Shown: positions 50,833 to 58,293 of the stretch, piece by piece | How the letters are laid out: each line of letters starts with the position of its first letter | How positions within the stretch are numbered: position 1 is the stretch's first letter | NCBI RefSeq assembly: GCF_000378205.1 | Contig: NZ_KB899408.1 | Span: 124,001 to 188,000 of the forward strand | Length of the DNA: 64,000 nt | Reading direction: 5' to 3' | From: Sediminispirochaeta bajacaliforniensis DSM 16054 | Lineage (GTDB): Bacteria > Spirochaetota > Spirochaetia > DSM-16054 > Sediminispirochaetaceae | Made by a program: the position numbers and the translations under genes | Notes under the pieces: model-generated | The model's input: the letters and a program-made list of their open reading frames with translations, nothing else | What the model was told of the DNA's origin: nothing | Database searches by the model: none

Positions 50833-52125
50833 TTATAACAGGACCATGCCCGGCTCTTCCATCATTGATTTCAAATCCGCCATAAAAGCGGCACCGACGG
50901 CTCCATCTATCACCCGGTGATCACAACCGAGGGTGAGGGTCATGGTGTCCACAAAACGAAAACCGAGCTCTTCGTCCGGAACAGGAACCTGCCGCAAAGC
51001 ACCGACAGCGAGAATCGCCGATGCCGGGGGATTGATAACCGCTGTGAAACGGGATATTCCCCAGCTGCCGAGGTTCGTTATGGAAAAGCTTGCTCCCTCA
51101 TACTCTTCGGGAGTAAGCCGTCCCGCCTGTGCCCGGGGGATAAGCTCTTTCAATTCTTCATCGATGGCGGCAATTCCCTTTGCTTCGCAGTTGCGTACCA
51201 CCGGTGTAATGAGGCCCTCTTTTTGCGCCACCGCCAGCCCGATATCGACAGAACCGTAGTAGCGTATCGAATCGCCTTCCCAGGATGCATTGATGTTTTG
51301 GTTCCGGGTAATCGCTTCGGCCACGAGCTTTATGAGAAAGGCGTTGAAAGAGAGTTTTTCTTCCCCTCGCTTTTGCCTCGGACGATTGAGAGAATCACGC
51401 AAGCGTGCCAGACGGGAGGCTTCCACATCGATATCCAGATAGAAATGGGGGGCCTGTCTCATCGATTCACTTAACCGCTTGGCAATGATGGCCCGTTTCC
51501 CGCTTACCGGCTCGACCCTATCCTGCATGCGCCCCGGCACCCTGCTCTGTACGGGAGAAGGGGCGTAGGCCCCTGCCGTCTTTGCCGTTTCGATATCCTT
51601 TTTTACGATCCTTCCTCCGGGGCCGCTGCCGGTGAGGGCGTCAAGACGTATTCCTGCCTCTTGTGCAAGACGCCGCGCCAGGGGACTCGCCTTTAGCCTG
51701 CCGTCGTCACTCCCTGCCGGCCCTGCATGTGATTCTCTATGTGCCGGTGGTGAAGCTGCCGCCGAGGCTTGTTTTGCCTTTTCTTGAGCAGGAGACGATG
51801 TCTCCTTTGGGGTAGTAGCCTTTTCGTCGCCTTCCGAAGAGGCAAGTTGTTTCTTCAGCTTTGCTTCGAGCTCTGCAATATCCTCGCCTTCCTTGCCGAC
51901 GATTGCTATGGGATCACCAACCTTTGCGCTGCCCCCTTGATCGACAAGAATCGAAAGAAGTGTTCCTTCCTGCGTTGACTCGTAATCCATGGTGGCCTTG
52001 TCTGTTTCCACCTCACAGATGAGATCTCCTGTGGTTATGGAATCACCAACTGCCTTCTGCCAACCTGCTATGGTGCCCTTCTCCATAGTTGGAGAGAGGG
52101 ATATCATTAATATCGCTTCGGCCAT
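50833..52125 (-). CDS. pdhC: Dihydrolipoamide acetyltransferase (E2)
   Basis: E2 core of the pyruvate dehydrogenase complex, 430 aa. One N-terminal lipoyl domain with the lipoylated Lys about 43 (ICEVETDKATMDYEST), an acidic Ala/Pro-rich linker, a peripheral subunit-binding domain (LKASPLARRLAQEAGIRLDA, then LTGSGPGGRIVKKDIE) and the C-terminal catalytic domain ending in LTLGCDHRVIDGAVGA with the active-site His. Whether it accepts pyruvate or another 2-oxo acid cannot be fixed from sequence, but the E1 subunits and Tpx neighbour favour pyruvate. Confidence 0.9.
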   Translation of the reverse strand: MAEAILMISLSPTMEKGTIAGWQKAVGDSITTGDLICEVETDKATMDYESTQEGTLLSILVDQGGSAKVGDPIAIVGKEGEDIAELEAKLKKQLASSEGDEKATTPKETSSPAQEKAKQASAAASPPAHRESHAGPAGSDDGRLKASPLARRLAQEAGIRLDALTGSGPGGRIVKKDIETAKTAGAYAPSPVQSRVPGRMQDRVEPVSGKRAIIAKRLSESMRQAPHFYLDIDVEASRLARLRDSLNRPRQKRGEEKLSFNAFLIKLVAEAITRNQNINASWEGDSIRYYGSVDIGLAVAQKEGLITPVVRNCEAKGIAAIDEELKELIPRAQAGRLTPEEYEGASFSITNLGSWGISRFTAVINPPASAILAVGALRQVPVPDEELGFRFVDTMTLTLGCDHRVIDGAVGAAFMADLKSMMEEPGMVLL

Positions 52126-52149
52126 GGGGCCTCCTTCCTTATCGATTTT

Positions 52150-53130
52150 TCAATCGACATACAATACAGACTTCGCGGCGCGAACCACCTTCTCGACCGA
52201 AGGTTGCGCTGCGAGTTCCAGCCTATGGTTGTAGGGCATGGGCACATCCTCTCCGCTGACCAGTTGGACCGGCGCATCGAGATAATCGAAACAGTCCCGC
52301 CCCACAAGAAACCCGATGTGACTGCCCACCGATGCTACAGGCCAAGCCTCATCGACGACCACACAGCGATTTGTTTTCCGCACCGATTTATAGATGGTTT
52401 CGGTATCGATGGGGCGTAGGCTCCGCAGGTCGATCACCTCTGCCTCTATTCCCTCTTCTGCGAGTTTTTCTGCCGCCTGCAGCATCATGCGTACCGGCTT
52501 CGAATGGGCGATAAGGGTCACATCCTTTCCCGCCCTCTTTACGTCGGCCTTGTCGAGGTCGATGAGATACTCCTCTGCGGGAACCTCTCCCTCCCAGGAA
52601 TACATCAACTCCGCCTCGAGAAAGATTACGGGGTTATCGTCACGTATGGCACTTTTCAAAAGCCCTTTGGCATCGTAGGGAGTCGATGGTGCAACAACCT
52701 TCAGGCCGGGAATATGGGCATAAAAGGATTGGAGTGCCTGGCTGTGCTGGCTTGCCAGAAACTCGGCCGGCCCATTGGGTCCCCGTATCACCATGGGGAT
52801 CTTGAACTGCCCCCCTGACATGTAACGGGTTTTCGCCGCGTTGCTGATCACCTGGTCGATGGCCATGAGGGAGAAGTTGAAGGTCATCCACTCGACGATG
52901 GGGCGCAGGCCAGCCATTGCTGCACCTATTCCCATGCCGGTAAAACCCTCTTCTGTAATGGGGGTATCGATGACCCTCTTGGAGCCGAATGTTTCCAGCA
53001 AGCCCTGGGTTACCTTGTAGGCCCCATTATATTGGGCCACCTCTTCACCCATAAGCAGTACCGAATCGTCCCTCCTCATCTCCTCTTCTATTGCCTGTCG
53101 TATTGCTTCACGAAATGCTATTTTCGCCAC
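52150..53130 (-). CDS. pdhB: Pyruvate dehydrogenase E1 component, beta subunit
   Basis: Beta chain of the thiamine-diphosphate E1, 326 aa: FREAIRQAIEEEMRRDDSVL, then GEEVAQYNGAYKVTQGL, the catalytic-side TEEGFTGMGIGAAMAGLRPI, and the C-terminal VVVDEAWPVASVGSHIG. It forms an alpha2-beta2 enzyme with PdhA that decarboxylates pyruvate and acetylates the E2 lipoyl group. It begins 16 bases after pdhA. Confidence 0.9.
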   Translation of the reverse strand: MAKIAFREAIRQAIEEEMRRDDSVLLMGEEVAQYNGAYKVTQGLLETFGSKRVIDTPITEEGFTGMGIGAAMAGLRPIVEWMTFNFSLMAIDQVISNAAKTRYMSGGQFKIPMVIRGPNGPAEFLASQHSQALQSFYAHIPGLKVVAPSTPYDAKGLLKSAIRDDNPVIFLEAELMYSWEGEVPAEEYLIDLDKADVKRAGKDVTLIAHSKPVRMMLQAAEKLAEEGIEAEVIDLRSLRPIDTETIYKSVRKTNRCVVVDEAWPVASVGSHIGFLVGRDCFDYLDAPVQLVSGEDVPMPYNHRLELAAQPSVEKVVRAAKSVLYVD

Positions 53131-53146
53131 AGTGTCCTCCCTTCTC

Positions 53147-54103
53147 TTAGGCCAGTATGTCGCTGTAAAGCGCTTCTATTTCCGGCTCCGGACTTTCTTC
53201 CGCAAAGCTTGCAGCCTCTTCGCTGAGTTTCTTTGCCTCTTTGTCCCATGCCTCGAGATCGGAGGCCTGAACGCCATCCTCCAGAAGTCCTTTCTTGAGA
53301 ATCAGAATTGGGTCGCGTTCTTTGTAGTCCTCAAGCTCCTCCCGTGTTCGATACTTTGCCGGGTCGCTCATGGAATGGCCCTTGTAACGGTAGGTTTTTA
53401 TTTCCAGGAGGGAAGGAAGATGCTCCGTTCGTGCTTTTTCCACAATCTCTTTTACATTTTCATGGACCGTAATCACATCCATCCCATCGATCTGACGCCC
53501 TTCGATGCCGTAACTTGCGGCCATGACCGAAAAGTCGTCGACTGCCGAAACACGTCTGAAATCGGTGCCCATACCGTACTGATTATTTTCGCAGATATAG
53601 ACAACCGGCAGGCCGTATATCTTTGCAAGGTTCAGGCTCTCATGGAATGCTCCCTGATGGATAGCTCCGTCGCCGAAAAAGCAGAGAACAACCCCGTCCT
53701 CTTCCCGGTAACGAATCTTTAGCCCTACCCCTGTGGCTACCGGAATTTGGCTGCCGACGATTCCATTTCCGCCAAACATATGTTTCTCGATGTCGAACAT
53801 GTGCATGGAACCACCCTTTCCCTTGCTGCAACCGGTAACCTTTCCGTAGAGTTCCGCCATCACCGCCTTTGGATCCATCCCCGAGGCCAAGGCATGGCCA
53901 TGGTCGCGATAGGCGGCCACAATATAATCTCTTTTTAAATCAAGGGCCCCGATGGCCCCGGTCGCGACAGCCTCCTGGCCAATGTAGAGATGGCAGAAAC
54001 CTCCGATCTTTCGCAGACCGTACATCTGAGCGGCCTTTTCTTCAAATCTGCGAATAAGCAGCATCCTTTTATACAGCGCTGTTTTTTGTTTTGTATCTGT
54101 CAT
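53147..54103 (-). CDS. pdhA: Pyruvate dehydrogenase E1 component, alpha subunit
   Basis: Alpha chain of E1, 318 aa. It holds the thiamine-diphosphate signature CFFGDGAIHQGAFHESLNLA and then VVYICENNQYGMGTDFRR, plus GGSMHMFDIEKHMFGGNGIV and the phosphorylation-loop-like YRYKGHSMSDPAKYR. Pyruvate specificity is the likeliest, branched-chain or acetoin dehydrogenase being alternatives. It starts nine bases after the PPOX-like gene and leads the complex genes. Confidence 0.9.
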   Translation of the reverse strand: MTDTKQKTALYKRMLLIRRFEEKAAQMYGLRKIGGFCHLYIGQEAVATGAIGALDLKRDYIVAAYRDHGHALASGMDPKAVMAELYGKVTGCSKGKGGSMHMFDIEKHMFGGNGIVGSQIPVATGVGLKIRYREEDGVVLCFFGDGAIHQGAFHESLNLAKIYGLPVVYICENNQYGMGTDFRRVSAVDDFSVMAASYGIEGRQIDGMDVITVHENVKEIVEKARTEHLPSLLEIKTYRYKGHSMSDPAKYRTREELEDYKERDPILILKKGLLEDGVQASDLEAWDKEAKKLSEEAASFAEESPEPEIEALYSDILA

Positions 54104-54112
54104 AATGACCTC

Positions 54113-54553
54113 TTAATTAAAATCGACGATTCTCGATTCTCCCGTCATGGGCAGGAAACTGCGCCCCCGCTCTATGATGGTCTCGACAACGACTAAGCTT
54201 CCTGCATCCGAGTTCAACTTCCAGAAAACACCAAGTTTGCTGCCGATCTCTTCGAGGACTTCGGCTCGCATTGAAGCATTTTCGATCAGGTTTGCTTTTC
54301 CATCGGCATAGGCGATACGATCGAGCCCCTTGTTTTGAAACATCCACTGAACTGAAGCGTTCGCCTCCAGCTGACGCCGTTTATCGAAGTCCAGTGAGGT
54401 AACCGCATAGATGGCGCCGGCGCGATCTTTCAAAATCGCCGGTGTCATCCAGCGCATTCGCGGGCTTCCGTCCCGATCGACCGTTGCAAGGATAGCCGTT
54501 TTTGCATTCTCAAGGAGTGATTCGATCTCAATAAGGAATTGCGATTTTGTCAT
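54113..54553 (-). CDS. Pyridoxamine 5'-phosphate oxidase-like flavin protein
   Basis: Small FMN-binding split-barrel protein of the pyridoxamine-phosphate-oxidase-like group (general stress protein 26 type), 146 aa: LLENAKTAILATVDRDGSPR, then MRWMTPAILKDRAGAIYAV, and the late GRSFLPMTGESRIVDF. The family includes flavin reductases, haem-degrading and stress proteins; substrate unknown here. GGAGGAAA precedes its ATG. It is the first gene of the minus-strand run that contains the pyruvate dehydrogenase complex, nine bases before pdhA. Confidence 0.82.
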   Translation of the reverse strand: MTKSQFLIEIESLLENAKTAILATVDRDGSPRMRWMTPAILKDRAGAIYAVTSLDFDKRRQLEANASVQWMFQNKGLDRIAYADGKANLIENASMRAEVLEEIGSKLGVFWKLNSDAGSLVVVETIIERGRSFLPMTGESRIVDFN

Positions 54554-54575
54554 AGATGTTTCCTCCGTTGTTATT

Positions 54576-54604
54576 AATATGGTAAAACAAACAACAGAAG
54601 TGAA
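54576..54604 (-). promoter_or_regulatory. Candidate promoter of the PPOX-pdh run
   Basis: TTCACT (54604-54599) and CATATT (54581-54576) are 17 bases apart, followed by a leader of about 20 bases with a good ribosome-binding site. Both boxes match only four of six consensus positions. Confidence 0.35.
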
Positions 54605-54647
54605 GGATTGTGAGCAAAAAAGTCGGAAAAGGAATCGAAGAGAGAGG

Positions 54648-55046
54648 TTACTCCTCGTCTAAATTGCGCTCGAGTTCCCGTATGGCATTCATATGATTCT
54701 GAAGATACTCTTTTATTGAAGGGGTTTTTATTTCCCGATATCGAAGCACCAGTTTCCGTTCGTCCTGGCTGACCCGTAGGAAGTCATCGTCAGTTTTGGG
54801 TGAATAGGCAGGTGGTGGTTCGGCGCCGCTTTCCGCATCAAGATGAAAGAAACAGTTGATAGGTACGGCCAGAATCTCCGCTATACGTCCCAATTGAAAA
54901 GCCGAGATCGAAGATGCCCCGTTCTCATATTTCTGGATTTGTTGATATGAAACGCCAACCTTCTCTCCGAGGCTTGCCTGACTGAGGCCGCATGCTTTGC
55001 GATAGGAGCGTATGTTACGCCCAATCGTCGATTTATCGAGGACCAT
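54648..55046 (-). CDS. XRE-family transcriptional regulator
   Basis: Cro/CI-type DNA-binding protein, 132 aa. The helix-turn-helix covers residues ~8-62: IGRNIRSYRKACGLSQASLG, then EKVGVSYQQIQKYENGASSI and AFQLGRIAEILAVPI. The rest is a short acidic tail (KTDDDFLRVSQDERKLVLRY), perhaps for ligand binding or dimerisation. ATG 55046 is chosen because GATAAT ends six bases upstream; a GGAAAGGA about ten bases upstream could also serve as a ribosome-binding site. It lies between the pdh run and the divergent nqr operon and may control either. Confidence 0.8.
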   Translation of the reverse strand: MVLDKSTIGRNIRSYRKACGLSQASLGEKVGVSYQQIQKYENGASSISAFQLGRIAEILAVPINCFFHLDAESGAEPPPAYSPKTDDDFLRVSQDERKLVLRYREIKTPSIKEYLQNHMNAIRELERNLDEE

Positions 55047-55081
55047 AGGTTCATTATCCTTTCCTCGTGTACGGCACACAA
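55047..55081 (-). promoter_or_regulatory. Leaderless-type promoter of the XRE gene
   Basis: TTGTGT (55081-55076) and GATAAT (55058-55053) are 17 bases apart; ATG 55046 follows after six bases. Confidence 0.45.
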
Positions 55082-55453
55082 CAAACCTTTGGTTGTGTCA
55101 TAAATAAAATGATGCTACCATTATGTGTGTCTGTATTGCATCGTCCAGCCATCTTTTTCCTCTGCCGGGACCGTTTATATGCGGATATTCTGTTCGACGT
55201 CTGTCCGTTCCGCTCCGTTTCCGTTGCCTCCGCCGAACGGGCGCTTATCATTTCTTCCCTTCGGTTTTGCGGTGAGGACTATCCGCTTGCGAGGAAAATT
55301 TCCACATTGATGCCCGTATTTTTCGCCTCTCCCTTACCCGATTTTCTTTTTACATCTTTCGACACCGAGGGCGATGAAGAGCGTTTTTGTTACCATCCCT
55401 TTCCGATTTCTGCCGACGAAATCATAGCTTTCCTTTCAATAACCGCTTCCTGA
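55082..55453. other. 372-base stretch with no convincing gene
   Basis: Between the XRE promoter and the nqr promoter. A plus-strand frame of 128 codons (55067-55453) is open here but has no ribosome-binding site, an odd composition at its start, and overlaps the nqr -35 region. I see no RNA element, repeat or operator-like palindrome. It may be a decayed gene or a long control region. Confidence 0.4.
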
Positions 55454-55489
55454 TTGACAACGAAGGCTTCGCGTTTGATACTATTTGAC
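55454..55489 (+). promoter_or_regulatory. Leaderless-type promoter of the nqr operon
   Basis: A perfect TTGACA (55454-55459) and GATACT (55477-55482) are 17 bases apart; ATG 55490 follows after seven bases. There is no ribosome-binding site upstream of the ATG. Confidence 0.65.
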
Positions 55490-56452
55490 ATGAGCAATAA
55501 TGAAAAGCGAAAACCATTCATGCAAAAACAGCCGCCGATGATCAGTGTCGTTCAGGCACTGGTTCCTCTCTGCCTCGCAGCAGTCTATTTTTTCGGGTGG
55601 CGTTTTCTCTTGGTGCTGGCTCTGGTGAACGGAGCAGGGATCCTTGCCGAATATCTGCTTGCCAGGGCCTATGGTATGAAGGTGACAAGCTCGGTACTCG
55701 TTACCTCCTTTCTTTTCGCCCTTTCCCTGCCGCCGACCGTTCCCCTGTGGATTGCCGTTGTTGGAATCGTTTTTGGAGTTGTTTTCGGAAAGATGGTCTT
55801 TGGCGGATTCGGACGAAATGTTTTTAACCCCGCTATCAGCGGCCGTGCTTTTATCTACATTAGTTTCGGTGTTCCAATGACCGGACGCTTTGTTCCTCCC
55901 GTCGGAGGACCAGTCGGCGGTTTTGCTCATTGGCTTACCAAAACCGATGCCCTTTCGAGCGCCACTCCCCTGGTAAGTCAGACGGCCGGAACGAAGATTC
56001 CTTTGTCAAACCTCTTCTTCGGTAACGTTGCCGGAAGTTTCGGTGAGACTTGTGCTCTGCTTATCATTCTCGGGGGAGTCTACATCGTCTGGAAAAAGGT
56101 GGCGAATTGGCGCCTGATCCTCTCTTCGATGCTTGCTTTTCTTCTTCTTGACGGCGCTCTTTACGTTTCCGGCGTTACCGGGGCCATTGATCCCCTCTCT
56201 TCGCTTCTTTCCGGCAGCTTCCTGTTCGCCGCGGTCTTTATGATCACCGATCCCGTTTCCGCAAGCCAGACAACCAATACCGGTCGCTGGCTTTATGGGG
56301 CCATCTTCGGTTTTCTCACCGTGCTTATCCGGGTCTTTGCCGGCTGGCCCGAGGGGGTGACCTTTGCGATTCTCTTTGCGAACATGTTCGCACCTCTGAT
56401 CGACTATCTCCTCAAGGAACATAACAAGAGGGTGAAGGAGGCGAAGGCATGA
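55490..56452 (+). CDS. nqrB: Na+-NQR/Rnf-type subunit NqrB (RnfD family)
   Basis: Membrane subunit of an NQR/Rnf-type pump, 320 aa with about nine helices. The covalent-FMN site is TDALSSATPLV (Thr of SAT), as in NqrB/RnfD. Other family strings: GFGRNVFNPAISGRAFIYIS and DPVSASQTTNTGRWLYGAIF. It is shorter than classical NqrB (~410 aa), lacking the long N-terminus, and so is closer to RnfD in length. ATG 55490 directly follows a promoter. It overlaps nqrC by four bases (ATGA) and is the first gene of the operon; the usual first gene nqrA is not present. Confidence 0.85.
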   Translation: MSNNEKRKPFMQKQPPMISVVQALVPLCLAAVYFFGWRFLLVLALVNGAGILAEYLLARAYGMKVTSSVLVTSFLFALSLPPTVPLWIAVVGIVFGVVFGKMVFGGFGRNVFNPAISGRAFIYISFGVPMTGRFVPPVGGPVGGFAHWLTKTDALSSATPLVSQTAGTKIPLSNLFFGNVAGSFGETCALLIILGGVYIVWKKVANWRLILSSMLAFLLLDGALYVSGVTGAIDPLSSLLSGSFLFAAVFMITDPVSASQTTNTGRWLYGAIFGFLTVLIRVFAGWPEGVTFAILFANMFAPLIDYLLKEHNKRVKEAKA

Positions 56453-57075
56453 AAAAAGAAGGAACCTTTGCCTTACGAATCTATCCGGTACTTTTTATGG
56501 CCCTTTTGACAGTGCTTTTTATCACCGTCGTCAGCGGTATCTATCTTTCGACAAAAGACCTTGTGGAGATGAACGAGACCCTAAGTCGAAAAAAGGCGGT
56601 CCTCTATGCCGCAGGTATCGATTTCCCGGACGGAAATCCGGAGGGAATTCAGGAAATCTACACAAATCGTGTTCGTGAAATCGGAACTGCCGACGGCAGA
56701 CCAGCCTATTTCGAGATCCTTACCGACGGCTCGGTAAGCGGCTATGCCGCCTACGTTTCCGGTGCAGGCCTCTGGGGACAGATCGTTGCCATTTTCGGCT
56801 TCGGAAAGGATCTAAAACAGTTTACAGGCGTGGAATTCATCGAACAAAACGAAACTCCGGGCCTTGGTGCGCGTATTACCGAGCCCTGGTTCAAGGAGCA
56901 GTTTCGGGGAAAAACCGGGCCCTTTACCCTTGTCGATGAAGGGACCGCCACCGGACCTGGGCAACTTGATGCCATTACCGGGGCGACAAGAACCAGCACG
57001 GCCATCTTGAGGATTTCCAACAAAGCCCCGGAAGTGGCCGAAGAGGTCATCGCTTCGAACGGAGGGGAGCATTAA
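56449..57075 (+). CDS. nqrC: Na+-NQR/Rnf-type subunit NqrC (RnfG family)
   Basis: Subunit with one N-terminal membrane helix (LFMALLTVLFITVVSGIYLS) and an extracytoplasmic FMN domain, 208 aa. The FMN-attachment site is LDAITGATRTSTA (the second Thr of TGAT). Also present are VSGAGLWGQIVAIFGFGKD and the ETPGLGARITEPWFKEQF string. FMN is added to such sites by ApbE-type transferases; no apbE gene is in the window. It overlaps nqrB by four bases and precedes nqrD by one base. Confidence 0.87.
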   Translation: MKKEGTFALRIYPVLFMALLTVLFITVVSGIYLSTKDLVEMNETLSRKKAVLYAAGIDFPDGNPEGIQEIYTNRVREIGTADGRPAYFEILTDGSVSGYAAYVSGAGLWGQIVAIFGFGKDLKQFTGVEFIEQNETPGLGARITEPWFKEQFRGKTGPFTLVDEGTATGPGQLDAITGATRTSTAILRISNKAPEVAEEVIASNGGEH

Positions 57076-57076
57076 T

Positions 57077-57694
57077 ATGGTAAAAGGAAAACTAAAAAAA
57101 ACATTCACCGACCCTCTCGGAAAGAACAATCCCGTATTTGCCCAGATTCTGGGTATCTGTTCGACCCTCGCGGTTACGAACAAGCTGGAGAATACCGTGG
57201 TTATGACCCTCGGGGTCGTCTTTACCACAACCCTTTCCAGTTTTGTGATTTCGCTTATCAGGAAGTGGATACCTTCCAGGGTCAGGATGATGGCGGAGAC
57301 CCTCATCATTGCAAGCTTTGTTATCATCGTTGATATTACCCTGCGAGCCTATATGCCTGATATTTGGAAGCAGCTTGGTCCATACGTCGGGCTGATTATT
57401 ACCAACTGTATCATCATGGGGAGGGCGGAAGCCTTCGCCTTAAACAACACTCCGGGGCTGAGTCTCATCGATGGTTTGGCTTCGGGGATCGGTTACTCAT
57501 ATGTTTTGATCATTGTTGCGATTTTTAGAGAGCTTTTGGGAACGGGATCGCTTTGGGGAATCAAGATTCTCGGTTCATGGTGGACAAACTGGTCCATCAT
57601 GATCATGCCTCCCGGTGCCTTTTTCATGCTTGCGATTTTTATCTGGATCGTAAAGGGGGCAATTATTCCCGAGAAAGAGGAGGCTAAAAAATGA
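57077..57694 (+). CDS. nqrD: Na+-NQR/Rnf-type subunit NqrD (RnfE family)
   Basis: Membrane subunit of 205 aa with about six helices: NPVFAQILGICSTLAVTNKL, then ENTVVMTLGVVFTTTLSSFV, and YVGLIITNCIIMGRAEAFAL, the last being an NqrD-type signature. With NqrE it forms the central ion-channel pair, which also coordinates an iron or Fe-S centre within the membrane in Rnf/NQR structures. It overlaps nqrE by four bases. Confidence 0.88.
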   Translation: MVKGKLKKTFTDPLGKNNPVFAQILGICSTLAVTNKLENTVVMTLGVVFTTTLSSFVISLIRKWIPSRVRMMAETLIIASFVIIVDITLRAYMPDIWKQLGPYVGLIITNCIIMGRAEAFALNNTPGLSLIDGLASGIGYSYVLIIVAIFRELLGTGSLWGIKILGSWWTNWSIMIMPPGAFFMLAIFIWIVKGAIIPEKEEAKK

Positions 57695-58284
57695 ACGGTT
57701 CCCTGTATCCTGTGGCGATCCTCTTTGCAGCGATCTTCACCAACAATATTCTCCTTACCAACTATCTCGGTATGTGCAGCTTCCTCTCGGTCTCCCGGGA
57801 GCTGAAGACCAGTGTGGGACTAGGAGTCGCCGTTACCTTTGTAATGGCTACCACCAGCGTTCTGAACTGGCTTGTGTACAATAAGATCCTGGTTCCTCTT
57901 GAGTTGGAATATCTTCGCTTCATCGTCTTCATCATCGTGATCGCCGCATTTGTTCAGATTGTCGAGATGGTGATCGAGCGCGTTTCCGAAACCCTCTATG
58001 CTGCCCTCGGCATTTTCCTTCCTCTGATCACCGTCAACTGTGCAATTCTCGGAGTCAGTCTTTTTATGGTAATCAGAGAATACTCGTTCATCGAAAGCTT
58101 CACCTTTGGTTTGGGCAGTGGAATCGGCTGGTTTCTGGCGATTCTCGCCATGGCCGGTATCAGACAGAAACTGAAAAAAGCACGCCTTCCGAAGGGGCTT
58201 GAGGGTGCCGGTATTACCCTGGTCATCACCGGTATGATGGCAATGGCCTTTATGGGTTTCAGTGGTATGATCAATATCGGCTAA
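57691..58284 (+). CDS. nqrE: Na+-NQR/Rnf-type subunit NqrE (RnfA family)
   Basis: Membrane subunit, 197 aa, about six helices. FTNNILLTNYLGMCSFLSVS holds the conserved Cys near the start, and ITVNCAILGVSLFMVIREY the second one, as expected for the NqrE/RnfA half of the inverted-topology pair; GLGSGIGWFLAILAMAGIRQ and GLEGAGITLVITGMMAMAFM follow, as in NqrE. Ten bases later nqrF begins. Confidence 0.9.
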   Translation: MNGSLYPVAILFAAIFTNNILLTNYLGMCSFLSVSRELKTSVGLGVAVTFVMATTSVLNWLVYNKILVPLELEYLRFIVFIIVIAAFVQIVEMVIERVSETLYAALGIFLPLITVNCAILGVSLFMVIREYSFIESFTFGLGSGIGWFLAILAMAGIRQKLKKARLPKGLEGAGITLVITGMMAMAFMGFSGMINIG

Positions 58285-58293
58285 GGAGGAAGC

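Noticed and set aside
55067-55453. Plus-strand frame of 128 codons between the XRE and nqrB genes
   Set aside because: No ribosome-binding site, Cys/Phe/Arg-rich composition, ends in the nqr -35 region, no family recognised.
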